Below the pieces are notes generated by a model that was given only the letters and a program-made list of their open reading frames with translations, ran no database searches and had not been told where the DNA came from. Below, in pieces: positions 24,001 through 35,269 of a stretch of DNA of 64,000 nucleotides. The translations under genes and the position numbers were made by a program. This stretch comes from Apoda limacodes (lineage: Eukaryota; Arthropoda; Insecta; Lepidoptera; Limacodidae). The stretch lies in the NCBI GenBank assembly GCA_946406115.1, contig OX291540.1, positions 5,390,563 through 5,454,562 of the forward strand, in the 5' to 3' direction. Numbering within the stretch: the first letter of the stretch is position 1; each line of letters opens with the position of its first letter.

Positions 24001-27000
24001 CTTTAGGTTTACTTTACTTTATAAAATATACCGAAAATTTGTAGACATAGTACTTACAGTCAATGTGGCGTTTGCCTGCGACTGCAAGAATTACACTCAG
24101 CTCATAGCTTGCTTTCTGTAGGATCTTACTGTTTTACATTATAATGGAACTTTTTACTTTATAATTTATAATTATCACTGTTACTATATTATTACCACTG
24201 TTACTCTATTATTACCGCTGTTTCCCTATTATGGCCACTGTTAGTTATTCAATTATTTTTAGTGACCGACGATATTTTGAGTGTCTGTTGCAAGTTTATT
24301 TACGAATGTTTTCAGTGTTTCGTGACCCTGGGAGTGTCCCTAAACATGGTGGGACATGGTTTAGTAATGGGCTTCCCAAATACACTGTTGCCGCAACTTC
24401 GAAGATCTGACTCCACAATTCCAATTGATAAATCCTCAGGATCTTGGATAGGTGGGTGTGATTTCTATTACCAAATTATATCCTCGCTTTGGGTCCTTAA
24501 AATAGAGATGTAACTGTAGTGATTGCTTGTGAACATACCGAGTGAACATAACTTCCAAAATAAGGCAAGGTGAGCATATGGGCCGGTGCCCCAACATTCG
24601 GCACGTACATTTAGGTATGCAAGCCGGTAACGAATTCACGGTGAAATGTGTCAACCGATGTATTTATATCTCTTTTATGCCAGTCATGTCAAATTGTACA
24701 CACCTTTGATTGTTTTGAAACGCAACACTCAAGATGTTTACGATCAGATTGCTATTTCTAACAGTTTAAAATAGTTTATACAGGGTGGAAACGCTAAGTG
24801 ATCTCACTCGATTATTTCTAAACCATACACGATATTAAAATACTGATTATTGATCCCGAAAGTGGTTCACGAGTTCTATCCAATGGTATCAATAATTGTT
24901 TATAAAATATACTAGATATATCCGAATATTTTATGTTTGCAAATTGCATACATTTGTATCCTTTTTCAACATTAGAAAATGCCATCATTACTTAATTAGA
25001 AACGCAAAACTTTTTATACAAACAAAATAGTAGGTATTTTTTTGGCGCCATTCCAATTTTTTTTTTTTTAATTAAATCATGGCATACGACTTCAATTCAT
25101 TATCAAGTATGTATTGTATTGTATCTACCAGACCAAGTATATCGAAGCTGAAAACATCAAATTTTCAGAGAGTTTCCGTTTATTTTATAAGCCATTATTG
25201 TTCCCATTGAATAGAGCTCGTGAAGCATTTTGAGGATTAATAATCAGTACTTCAATATCGTCCAGGACTTAGAAATAATCGAGTGATACCACCTTTTTAC
25301 CCTATATAATACTACCGCGGACCCGATTCAATCAATCGGGGGAGTCGTTTAGGAAGAGTTTAGTGACATATACACGTACAGAAGAATTATTATATATTAG
25401 AGAATAAAGAGAGATAGTGAATTTTGTAAGTTTGTTGATATTTAGAGTGTAATTTCCGGAACCCCCGAACCTATTTGAAAAAATCTTTTATTATTTGAGA
25501 GGTACATTATTCCAAATTATTATTCCAAATGGATATATGCTAAAGGTATGCCAAATAATATTTATATACATAATGTGTCTTATGGCGGAGGAACTATAGC
25601 GAAACAACGTTTGCCGGGTCAGCTAGTATTAAATAATAATTTAATTTGATAGCTTTTTGATATGTTACAGAAATGAAATTTAAAGAGCTGTAATAACGGG
25701 AAGTGGGATTTCATCTGAGCGAATTTAAGGGATTTACTTATAGGCTTTTAAGGCTTTCTATGAAAATCCGTAATTTTTGAATGGGGCGGGAAAAGTATAA
25801 TTGCGTGGTTAACAACGTGGGGAACCTAGTCACTAATACCACAATGTAATAATATAAAGTGGTTAAGCTCATGTACTTGAACAGACCAAGGATGAGGAAA
25901 GGTGCGGGGGTCGGGCGGCGCGACCACGGGTCCCTTACTTTATGGCTATTGCGGGTAATTGCGAGTGAGGACGTCGCTCGGCTATACATACGCGCGATTT
26001 GTCAGTGATGATAACTAATTGATTTTTGTAAAATACATATTGTCCAAATGGGTTATAAAATTGTTTAGTATTTCAGTGCTTATCAAATTTAAGAGTAAAC
26101 AAGAATATCAAATTTCACTACTTTCCTTCTGATGCAAGGTACCTAAGTTTTATTAATTGCAACTTATTATAATTCATAAACTAAATCATTCCTACTTTAT
26201 TTTTAATCTTGGTTATAAGGTATAATAATTACGATTGCCAATCGTCATAAATCGTAAAACGCAATTTACCTTTCATTCAATCAACTCAAATAAAAAAATA
26301 TTTTTGTTTGTGTTAGTAGATTACATAAAAACTCGCACTTGGCCGGTTTTTTAGGTTTAAGGTCGCATTTTATTGTTTTATTTTATGTTAAGTTCATAGA
26401 TAAGTACATAAAACAAATAACACTACGACACTTATTCCCGAATGGATATAAAACAAAATTGCAAATGTCAAAAATTGCGGAGAATTTTATATCTACGCTG
26501 GATACTATATATTCACGTTTCATGTATTTTATGTATTGTGAGAATTTATAACAAAAGTAATAATCTAAAATATGTATTAAAATACTATTTTTATTTATGG
26601 GTAAGAATTCGGTTTAATATTAATTTTGTTAAACGTCAAACAATACAATAAGTTTTTATAGTGGTTTTATTCAGAATAAAAATAAGAAAACAATTAAATT
26701 ATACCCCATATGGCAGTCTGATTGTGACTCAATTCCAGTCACTCTCTGGTTACGGTAAACATGTCTTCGTAATATAAAATACCGCTGGGAAACAAGTTTG
26801 ATGAGTAATTCTAGCAAAAATGCCCAGATTTTGTAAGATAATTAATTAATATTTACCAACAAGATAAACGGTTTGAATGGAAAACAACATAAATACAAAC
26901 GTTAGCACACAATATTAACCACTCGAAGTTTCAGTGAATTCCAACTTTAATGTAAAAGACTTTTGAACGTGACCGGCGCTCATATATACATATATATTTG

Positions 27001-28871
27001 GTTTCACTGACTTTATTTTAAGTTTTAAATGTGTGCGCTTGATAAAAAACATTTTTTTTCTCTGTATAGCTAGCAGCACATCTTTGAGCAGACTGCATGC
27101 TTGTTTGCAACCTTAATCTAATACTTTTAAACGAGCAATTCTTGTATATATGTATATATATAGATATATAATCTGAATTTTGGAAACGGCCCGATTTTCA
27201 TGAAATTTAGTATGCAGGGGGGTTTCGGGGGCGCTAAATTAATCTAGCTAGGTTTCATTTTTAGAAAACGTCGTTTTATCCGTTGTTTATAGGCAATGGA
27301 AAATATAAACTGAAAAATATTACTCTTCCTGACATCTATTGGCGAGTAATAATAATAATACTATTATTTTTACCGACACAGCAACACTAAAGCTACATGA
27401 CAATATATGGCGTTGTTGATCAAAAACGAGCAAAGCTCGGTCCCCAGGTACTGGTAGTAACATTACAATATGTTACCCATAAATAGTTTTGTTTTTCCGA
27501 AAAAAATCCATACACATAACCGTATTTATAAAATGGTTTTATGTTACAGCCGCAGTCCTGGGATTCGCACTGGTTGTCGGAAACTTCATCGTTCCCACGA
27601 TCATGGCTAAATTTGGAAGAAAAAAGGCGAATTTAATCAGCATTGTTCCGATGATTGTCGGCTGGATTTGCATATCTACAGCTAACAGTATTCTGATGCT
27701 TATTGTGGCAAGAGTTCTACAGGGTATTTCTATGGGGATGAGTGCTTCTTTAGGACCAGTTCTCATTGGAGAGTATACTAGTCCAAGAAATCGTGGAGCA
27801 TTTTTGACAACAATTTCACTTGCAATGGCTGCTGGAGTTTTAATAGTCCACGCTATGGGACCATTTTTAATTTGGCAGATGACAGCATTGATATGCACTA
27901 TTATTGGCATTATAGATTTATTGATCATCATTTATTCACCAGAATCGCCAAGCTGGTTGGCAGATCGAGGAAGATATGAAGAGTGCAAGTTGGTCTTCAG
28001 ATGGCTTAGAGGAGATGTGGAAGAAGAAGAATTACAGCGCATTATTGAAGCTAGTGTAATAGTTAGAGAATCCAAAGACGATGCAAACATATCCGATTCG
28101 TTTTTTAAAGGCATAAGAAGAAATGTCACTTACTTTAGAACAACAATTAAGAAGAAAGAATTTTATAAACCAATATTTATCATGATTCATATTTACACAT
28201 TAGGCCAATGGGCTGGTGCGAATATTTTAGCAAGTTATGCTGACGATGTCTTTCATCAAATCATCTCAATTGATGCTAATGTATCTTTAATTATTATTAC
28301 TCTGGACGCTCAGAGACTTTTCTCTAATATTTGTGCTATTTATGTCACAAGGAAAATCAAGAGGAGAACCATGTTGTTTGTGACGGTTTCTATTAATATT
28401 TTTGCTTTTCTCGCTGTAGCAGGGTATACTTACGCCAAAGAAAGAAATGTTCTTCCATTTGACCACCCATTTATTGGAATTAGTCTAATTCATATCCAGA
28501 TGTTCTCAATAGCTACAGGAACTGTTCCTCTTCCCTTTATAATTCCAGGGGAGCTATTTCCTTTAGAATACAGAAGTTTAGCGGGGGGCATCAGTGTTCT
28601 CTTCCTTTCTGCTAATTTGTTCATTACCGTTAAAACTGCTCCAGCATTATTCAGCTCTATAGGGCTGTATGGAGCGTACTGCCTCTATGCTATTGTTGTA
28701 GGATATTGTGTGTTCATAGCTGGATTGTTTTTACCGGAAACTAAAGATAGGACGCTTCAAGATATAGAGGATGAGTTCAGAGGCAGACCATTATCCCCTC
28801 AAGAACTGAAGTCAACACAATCACTCACATCCCAGAATAGGAATACTAGATGTAATACCCCAAATATTTGA
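18028..28871 (+). CDS. Gene B: MFS sugar-porter-like transporter (Tret1-like), 3 exons, 499 aa
   Basis: Spliced model: exons 18028-18069, 24316-24451 and 27550-28871 give 500 codons including TGA. It is a 12-helix MFS carrier, closest to gene A. Family marks: G-R-K at 82-84, TSPRNRGAF, PESPSWL at 190-196, GRYEECK, GQWAGAN at 278-284 in helix 7, IKRRTML in the 8-9 loop, GTVPLPF at 383-389 and PETKDRTLQDIED from 455. The positions align exactly with gene A. A 17-residue-longer hydrophilic tail follows. Introns are 6.2 and 3.1 kb and filled with transposons. An initiator-like TCAGT lies at 17976-17980, 48 nt before the ATG, without a clear TATA. Substrate unknown: the QQLSG and PIPW motifs of hexose carriers are altered. 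Confidence 0.87.
19104..19917 (+). pseudogene. Remnant of uncharacterised element protein (CLIC / EADTR motifs)
   Basis: Three frame-broken pieces. The first (19104-19289) has WNLCLICKSEDSANVRKAT. The second (19378-19563) ends PREWDRFIHSVSNIASSA. The third (19564-19917) has LQSYLEEADTRYVLHVKIL followed by SPDIYVLLL. The combination C-x-x-C near the start and EEADTR…SPD-x-xVL-LL near the end resembles an uncharacterised, probably element-borne protein family I recall from arthropod genomes. The frames are broken and an internal region is missing. It lies centrally between the long inverted repeats, so it may be the element's own gene. The last codons of the third piece already read as jockey sequence. 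Confidence 0.45.
19840..20730 (+). mobile_element. Jockey-like LINE ORF2 fragment, internally deleted
   Basis: Follows jockey ORF2 order in drifting frames: DSAKEKADLIGTAL (19855), HPVPIKGDKSHPPNDRPI (20111), DIVKAFDLVWHRGLLS (20290), VPQGFVLSPTLFQLYINEML (20468). It then jumps directly to the 3' block FYHLCNAICSKKLFEI (20605), skipping the FADD region. Several stops. It is inserted inside the long-TIR element of gene B intron 1. The upstream part (19925-20090) is matched, inverted, at 39.66-39.85 kb. Confidence 0.65.
22290..22370 (+). repeat. Dispersed repeat 3' piece
   Basis: GGACGGAAAGACGGACGAAC, GGACAGCGGAGGC, TAGTAATAGGGCTCCGATGG: the terminal part of the repeat family described at 4984-5270, or a close relative also present at 61.45 kb. 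The rest of 20730-23490 is AT-rich with no gene seen. Confidence 0.45.
23490..23790 (-). mobile_element. LINE 3' end with GATT-type tail
   Basis: On the minus strand this ends AATAAAGATTTGATTGATTG, a polyadenylation-like signal followed by a GATT microsatellite, as in CR1/L2-type LINE 3' ends. Sequence such as GAATCGTCAATACAATG and AAAGAGCTGGCAAGAAG is shared with 59.44-59.80 kb. Only 3' UTR-like sequence is present. Confidence 0.45.
24316..24451 (+). CDS. Gene B exon 2
   Basis: 136 nt between TGTTTTCAG and GTGGGT. It encodes CFVTLGVSLNMVGHGLVMGF through to GSWI and one base of codon 60, aligned residue for residue with gene A exon 2. Confidence 0.88.
24781..25304. mobile_element. TA-flanked foldback element, 524 bp, ~150-bp inverted arms
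   Basis: Left arm from CAGGGTGGAAACGC and right arm ending TTTTTACCCTA are inverted copies over roughly 150 bp. Shared blocks include ACTCGATTATTTCTAA, TACTGATTATT and TTCACGAG. TA dinucleotides flank both ends (24779-24780, 25305-25306), as for Tc1/mariner-derived MITEs. No ORF. Located in intron 2 of gene B. Confidence 0.6.
25307..25632. repeat. Helitron-like candidate repeat
   Basis: Starts with a short palindrome (CCCGATT-CAATC-AATCGGG, near 25322) and ends ACGTTTGCCGGGTCAGCTAG. That terminus is common among lepidopteran dispersed repeats. The palindrome and CTAG(T) end hint at a Helitron-type element, but orientation and ends are not secure. It abuts the foldback element directly. Confidence 0.3.
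27130..27440. repeat. TA-rich run plus dispersed repeat before gene B exon 3
   Basis: A TATA-rich microsatellite (27146-27170) is followed by TTTCATGAAATTTAGTATGC and a further stretch typical of repeats scattered in insect genomes, ending near a TAA microsatellite (27349-27363). It lies 110 bp upstream of the exon 3 acceptor. The preceding interval 25640-27130 shows only a GC patch (25895-25990) and AT-rich DNA. Confidence 0.35.
27550..28871 (+). CDS. Gene B exon 3
   Basis: Starts after TATGTTACAG (acceptor ending 27549), completing codon 60 (Ala), and runs open to TGA at 28869-28871. It encodes helices 2-12 and a hydrophilic tail of about 30 residues. The ATG at 27489 upstream is intronic and is not used as the start. 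Confidence 0.92.
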
Positions 28872-28949
28872 TATCTCCGTATTTTATTATAGTAAATAGG
28901 TTGTGCACTGAGAAAGAGACCTTCAAAAGAGTGCCATAAATCGTTTATT

Positions 28950-28991
28950 GTAAACAGCACTACCAGCTGCGCTACTGGCAGTGCTGTTTAC
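28950..28991. repeat. 17-bp hairpin downstream of gene B
   Basis: GTAAACAGCACTACCAG (28950-28966) and CTGGCAGTGCTGTTTAC (28975-28991) form a 17-bp stem with one mismatch and an 8-nt loop, 80 bp after the gene B stop codon. A variant of the surrounding ~42 bp occurs inverted at 31631-31672, so the unit is repetitive. Confidence 0.5.
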
Positions 28992-29229
28992 AAAAAAATG
29001 GCACTACCAGATATTCAAATATTTATTTGTACAATCGTAAAAAAAAGTTAGTTAGTGTATGAATTGCGCCAGGCTTGATTTATGCATTTTGCGTTTTCTG
29101 ATGTTTTTTGGACTAGGCGGTTATTGATAATGAAAAATTAGTCTTGTTACCGAAAAGTTTGCACTTTTTTTCTTTTTTTACTTGAATTTACTTAGGTTTT
29201 TTTTATTTTTTATAATTTTTTGAGGTCAT

Positions 29230-30192
29230 TACCTCGAGAGGAAAAAAGGAATTCTTGTAGGATAACTTTATAGTCCATCTGTCTGTCCGTCTATCTATCT
29301 GTCCGTCTGTCTGTCTGTTAAGACCCTTTTTCTCAGGAACGCGTAAGGGTATCACGCTGAAATTAATTCAAATATACAGTATACGGTACCTTGAAGCTAT
29401 AAAAAATCAGTAGAAGAATACGGGTAAAATACGACCATTTTTGTCGCATAGTATGGCATTCACAGTCAAATTAAATCCTATGGGTTACTTCCCGTTGCCC
29501 TAAAATCATGAAAATTGACACAAAGCAAGGTCTTACATAATAAATATAGGGAAAAATCTGAAATTCGTTAATTTATATTTAAAAAAGTTCATCTGTCTGT
29601 CTGTCAAGATCCTTTTACTTACAACGCGTTGAGCTATCAAGTTGAAAAATAATATCAAATACAAAGGCTACGGTCCCTTAAAGCTGTAAAATATCGATCT
29701 TCTATGTCAATACAATAAAAAAATACGGCCATTTTTGACGCATATATAGGTATTCAGTTATTATAAATTTTGATTCATACCTATGGGGTATACCTCCTGT
29801 TGTCCCAGAATCATTAAAATTGACATGAAGCAAGGTTACAAATATAGGGAGAATCCGAATTTTGTTAATTTTGTTTTGTAAAAGTTTGTATGTCTGTCTG
29901 TACAGACTCTTTTACTCAAGAACGCGTGGAGGTATCAAGTTGAAATTAATATCAAATAGTAAAATCAACGGGCTATTAATACTGTTAAAAATTAAAGGTT
30001 TCAAATCAATGTAAAAAAAATATGCTCAAAGTACGGAATATTTTTTCGCATATTGTGACACAAATAAATCAAAACCTACGGGATACTTCCCGTTGACCAA
30101 GAAGACTTGATTTTATAATGGAAGAGCTATCTACATATAATAAGTATGTACTTAACCCTAGGTGCGCGAACCAGACTCGCCTTGGCCTGTTT
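29230..30192 (-). repeat. ~300-bp tandem repeat, three units, in a dispersed repeat
   Basis: Three diverged units begin near 29280, 29585 and 29885. Each has a CTGTCTGT run, then ACTC-like text with AACGCG, then ATCA-GTTGAAA-TTAATATCAAAT, TTCCCGTTG and AAGCAAGG. The right edge, GACTCGCCTTGGCCTG, is the inverted start of the repeat family seen at 4984-5270. The block may be an internally expanded member of that family. Confidence 0.5.
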
Positions 30193-30225
30193 TTTTACTA
30201 TTTTTTATTATTAATTTTATTCATT

Positions 30226-31407
30226 ATTTATTCCGATTGACAGTTGTCAAACTAGAAAGGGCTATATGTGCGTAACTATTGATATTAGACTTGTAGTTTC
30301 TTTAAGGAAGAGATAGAGCAGTTTCTTTGCAAAAATAATAGATCTCGAAAATATATTAATCTCGTAAAATATTGATCTTAAACTAGCAGTCTCTTCACAT
30401 AAATAACGGAGCTTTATGATCATTTCTACAGAGAAAATGCTAGTCTACTATCAATAGTTATGGAGATATAGCCCTTTCTAGTTTGACAGATGTCAATCGA
30501 AATAAAGATCGTAAGGAGATTTATAATTTCTGTATTTCTTTCTTGATCTTGATTGGGAAAAAATGCTGTTGAGTCCAAGGAAGAACCACAGATTCAAGGA
30601 TCTTTCGTCGGTAATTTTCTTGGTTAATTCGATGTCTTTTTCTACAAAAACGATAGGAGTTCTGCTAGTGGCGCAAATTTTACCCCAAACCATAACTTTT
30701 TTCGCGTTTTAATGACGTGGACTACCTGCAGCAGCTCCAAGACGAGTCGAAGACCAGATCCTGTTATTTTGATGATTATGGTATTATAAAAACGATATTT
30801 TTTCAATTCGAAGCAGTAAAGCGTCTTTTTGTCTTTCTTTGTAGGCAATTGTGCTTTTCTAAGTATGTATAGTACCAACTCAAGATTATATTTTAGTATA
30901 CGCTGCACGGAGGAGCGACATTTTCCCACCTTGGTTTGTGGATTTTCGGACAAATCTTTGTTTGATAATATGTTTGTTACTTGAAGTTTGAACATTCCGC
31001 TTACATAATCTCCAAGGACGGTCGCCGATTGTTACTGAACTTAACAAAGTGTTGAATTCCTGAATAAACTTGCTGACGACTAACACCAATAATGTTTACT
31101 ATCTCATAATGCCGTTTTCCACGTTAATACAATGAAATTATAGCTCCACGCTGCTCTGACATAGTGTTTATATATTTCATTAACTTTTCGCCAACAAACA
31201 ATATTGAAGTGGCGCCAACGAATGCAAAAGCAATAAACAAAAACAAACTAGAATGCAAAGCAAATGCAAATTATATTTTTGAGATTTTTTTCATTTAATT
31301 CAATGTTATTTATGGCCACGGTGTAAGGAAACTGCTAGTCTAAAATAGTTACGGAGATAATACAGCCATTCTTCGTTAGACAAGTGTCATCCAAAATAAG
31401 ATCTTAT
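30226..31407 (-). mobile_element. Tc1/mariner-type element, decayed
   Basis: Inverted ends of about 80 bp: left 30226-30308 (TTGACAGTTGTCAAACTAGA, then GTAACTATTGATATTAGACT) and right 31325-31407, reversed, with matching GTAACTATTTTAGACTAGCA. Minus-strand fragments resemble a transposase: RGKRHYEIVNIIGVSRQQVY (helix-turn-helix) near 31140-31080, then VWGKICATSRTPIVFVEKDI near 30690-30635 and a VLPW-like segment. Stops and frameshifts throughout. A third, inverted copy of the end lies inside at 30420-30505, forming a hairpin with the left terminus. Confidence 0.55.
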
Positions 31408-31630
31408 GAGATTGATCATTTCTCTAATTTAACAGTTGTTATTCGCAATAATAAAAATAAAAATTAAAACGAGGGACTAAACTCGCTCGAGATTTGAGAA
31501 CAACTAGTTGGTCGGTGGAGGAAAAACTATTTTTTACTTGTTCGATCTACCGAAAATTTTTTTCGTACTTGTCTGGGTTTTTTTTTTGTATTTTTGTTCT
31601 CGATTGTAATAACAAAACATTGGAACGGTA

Positions 31631-31690
31631 CCAGTAGTGCGGCTGGTAGTGTTGTTTACAATAAACGCAATAAATGCGTCTAAAACGCCT
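31631..31690. repeat. Inverted copy of the gene B downstream hairpin unit
   Basis: ACCAGTAGTGCGGCTGGTAG and GTGTTGTTTACAATAAACGC are the reverse complement, with mismatches, of 28940-28982. Whether these two copies bound a larger element (28.94-31.69 kb) is not clear. The interval 31700-34420 holds only AT-rich DNA, a possible jockey A-tail at 33566-33590, and no gene. Confidence 0.4.
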
Positions 31691-34559
31691 TAATCGACGC
31701 ATTGAATAATAATATGTACGAAAGCTATTTATAGCTTTTAACACAAGTTTTCTCAGCTTAATTTTTTTTATATTATATTCAATTTGAGGCGAGCCAGACT
31801 CATACTTGACTGATTGTTTATTAATTATTATTGTCGTTTTACGTAAGAGTCCGTCCTACAATCCCTGCAACTTCCTGCAAGTATAAACTTTTTTCTTGTT
31901 TTTTTTTTACAATAAAAATGTGTTTCTTGTATGGAGACTAAGGAAACTCGTAATTTTTTATTTTTTATTATTTACTACGATATTTGGGCTGATATAATGT
32001 TAAAATGTTAAAATTTTTGCACGGAATATGTGTTATACTATTGGTATTCTACCTATTCAGGATCAAAGGACAGAGCCTTTTTAAGGTTTAATAGACAGAC
32101 AGACAGTGTAAGCTACTATGGTAATAGTGTACCAAAGTGGCCCACTTACTAAAATTCATACTCATTTTCCAGTAAAGTTTAGCTTTGCGTGATTTGGTTT
32201 GTAGAAAAATTAAGAAAAAACTTTCTTGTGTCCGATGCAAAGTAGTGAAATCCATTTGGATTTGCAATTTTTAGTTTTGTAATCTATCCTATTATATGAA
32301 ACCTAAATTCCATCTAGTATTAAGTTTACAACTGCATTGGCATACCTGCATCTGCTGTACTAGGCTTTACAAGACAAACGTAACACCTTTTTACGGCGAG
32401 CTTTCATTAAATTCCAATCAACGCAAAGAGCTTATTCCAGACAATGTCTTTATTGTAAAAGTGACATTTTTATGAACTAAATAGCTTTAATAATTAATGG
32501 ATGGCCTCTTTGATATAAAGAATGAATAACACATTTACGAGGCCTTAGTTTCTTTTTATGTATGCTAACATATCTTGGGTTGGGACTTGCCATAATTAAA
32601 CTAAAAATTGGGGCAAAATTATATTTGTTGGACCCTCACAAATTCATTCCTAGTTTTTCATTTTTCGTCTTTCTAGTAATTAATTCTTTTATTATGAGTA
32701 TACTAAAAATTTAAAATTTTATCCTACAAAACTTTATATAAACCTACTTACCACACTAAAAAGTATTCTGCGCTACTCTAATACCGCTTGACCTGATATA
32801 ACAACACATTGTACAAATGGTACATAAATACATATTTTTCGTCAATAATTATCAGTTAATATAAAAATAGTCACAACAGAAAAATCATACATTTAATAAT
32901 AATTTGTTCAAACTAATTATAAAAGAGATTCTTTTAGCTTTCCGATAATTCTTGATGTCAGATGTAAATCAAAAAATGCATACAATAGTATTATCATGTT
33001 TTTGTGTTTTTATTTTCAGAAGCTTGGCATTGGTCGCCAATCTATTCTCATATAAGAACCCATTTAAATTTTTTATGTTTCCAGATTAAATTTCATTGCC
33101 AGTTTAAGCATTTTGGAATAAATAAAGAGTAGTTAATTTATTCCAAAACCTGAGAAATTACTGCGATGTATTAAGATATTTTCAGCAATATTAGATACAA
33201 TAAATAATGACTTCAAAAGATACTTACTAAAAAAAATAAGTTGGAATTTGATGCTTGATTATCGGCTGAAGCACCTCTACCTGTCAAGCTTTCTGTTAAC
33301 GGAATTGCCATACGTTTAACGGAAACCCTTTCGGCTTTCTAGTATTCTACTTTCAGTGTAATCCCTGTCATAAATAAATAATAGTATCATGATATAAAGG
33401 TTTTTTACCTGGGTGTGACTCGATTGGCTTGGATAGCAATTTGTCCACGTAAGAACAATCACTGTCATTTATCATAGTAATCAAAACTAGTGGACAAGCG
33501 CAGCGATTTTTAAGAATAAAGTAAAGCGATGCCATCCATTACTAAAAGTAAGCCGATGATTGTTTGCCACCTTGTTGTATCAAAAAAAATCCTACAGAAT
33601 TACAAATACTTAAACTTAAGACTTCTAGTCCGTTCATTGTTGGTTTAAAGTTCGTTCAATTAGAAATTCGTTCGTTAGCTGTTGAAATCGGGATCGAAAT
33701 TTGGTGGTTAAGGTTGGCCGCTAATTGCTAGAAATGTCCGATAGAAAAATTCTAGCAACTTAAGTTGTGCCAAGTAAAACTTAAATTACCTTCTTTCCTA
33801 TTCCTAATTCTAAAATTTATGAGTTTTAGCTTCTTTTTTACTGTAACTCAATTGATATGGTTCGAATTTAGAACGAATAAGAGATATTTGATTAAGAATT
33901 TGTTTTAAAGTTTCCACAGGTATAACTTTAACCGAATTCCTGTATTTCTAAATCTTACTTCTTTTTTTTAGTAAAGATTCAAGAGAGTTCCTGGAAACTG
34001 GAGATTTGTTTGTAGGATACTCACTCGTAGCAGTCACTTTTCTACGTTGAGCATTGCCAAGCAACCAGTTAAATAAGCCAGTATTTAAGGCACTAGGTAC
34101 TATGCCTAGAATAGTAGCTGGTACTTCCTATATTTCTAAATTTGTTAAATTTTTATTTCTGACTATGCAGGTGGCTGATGAAGCCATTACTGCTCCACCG
34201 GGCTTTTGGGGCGAGATTCTGAAGGAGGAGGAGGAGACGTCTGAAAAAATATTAATATAATAGTAAATATTCCTGTAAATTACAAACAGCGCAATCTGGT
34301 CCCAAAATGAGCTACAAGCGTATACTATGAATACCAGATAACGGATATAAATTATAACATGTGTTTTGCTAATACATACATATTAAACACAGAAAACACT
34401 CACACTCAAAACATACACAATTTTTGTACTGTAGGGAAATAAAACCCGTTTCCCGTGGATCAGCAGGTAGTAACTACTACCAAAAATACCATGGAACCAT
34501 TCCAAATTTATTAATAGACATACAAACTTTTCTAACCCAGCATATGTTATGCTTACGTC

Positions 34560-34632
34560 CATATGCTACGGTGACCGCTTACCATCAGGCGGACCGTAAG
34601 CTTGTTTGCCACCTTAGTCGTATAAAAAAACT
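34560..34632 (+). mobile_element. Jockey-like 3' tail fragment (+)
   Basis: GTGACCGCTTACCATCAGGC, GTAAGCTTGTTTGCCACCTT then an A-run: the plus-strand version of the 3' end at 961-1050. It lies head to tail with an opposing fragment starting at 34690. Confidence 0.55.
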
Positions 34633-34689
34633 AAGCTCGAAATAGCGTGGTTGCATAAGTAGAGTGATTTCTTGTATTTTGGTAAGCAG

Positions 34690-35130
34690 TCACCGTAGCC
34701 TATGGACGCTTGCAACACCAAGGGTATAACTCGCGCGTTGCTGACCCTTCAAAAATATCATAACTTCTTTCTTGAAGAATCCCATACTCTCCTTAAAGAA
34801 AACCTTGGCAGGGGGCTCATTCTACTAACCCAAGCGTTCGTGGGAGGACTTAAGGGCTCGGTACGGCAAGTGAGTTTAGGATCGTCGTCAATTCTCACAG
34901 CTCGCCGATGAACCGAGTGAAAAGAGCCAACCCGCCTAGAAATGGCAGCAGTACTCCTTATGGGGTTAAACTTGCGACTTTTGAGCAACAACCTTTGCCC
35001 CGACGTGAAGTACTGCTTCGATCTGTTGAGCACATCAAGTTTGTTGGACGCCAGCTTCACCTTGTCTTGCAAATGATCTGTTATCTGAACTGAACGAGAG
35101 ATTTCAACACCAAGGACCCCAATGCTTTTT
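34690..35130 (-). mobile_element. Jockey-like LINE 3' fragment
   Basis: Minus-strand translation 35072-34758 includes DKVKLASNKLDVLNRSKQYF and TSGQRLLL, followed by a diverged RRAVRIDD-like segment, as in the fragment at 961-1550. The plus strand shows CCTTGGCAGGGGGCTCATTC, shared with 1124-1143 and 40508-40527. The C-terminal part has diverged and is frameshifted. Confidence 0.6.
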
Positions 35131-35269
35131 TTTTCTATTTATTTAGGAAAACAAACAAAACAGCTTTTACAATATATAGCAATAAGTAGTTAAGGTTCAT
35201 ATTATTTAAGTCATAGTAAAGCCAACATGCCAGAATGTCAGGGGTATTCATTTCCGAATACACGGGTAC

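Noticed and set aside
27539..27931. 130-codon minus-strand ORF over gene B exon 3
   Set aside because: Antisense of a transporter exon with strong family signatures on the plus strand.
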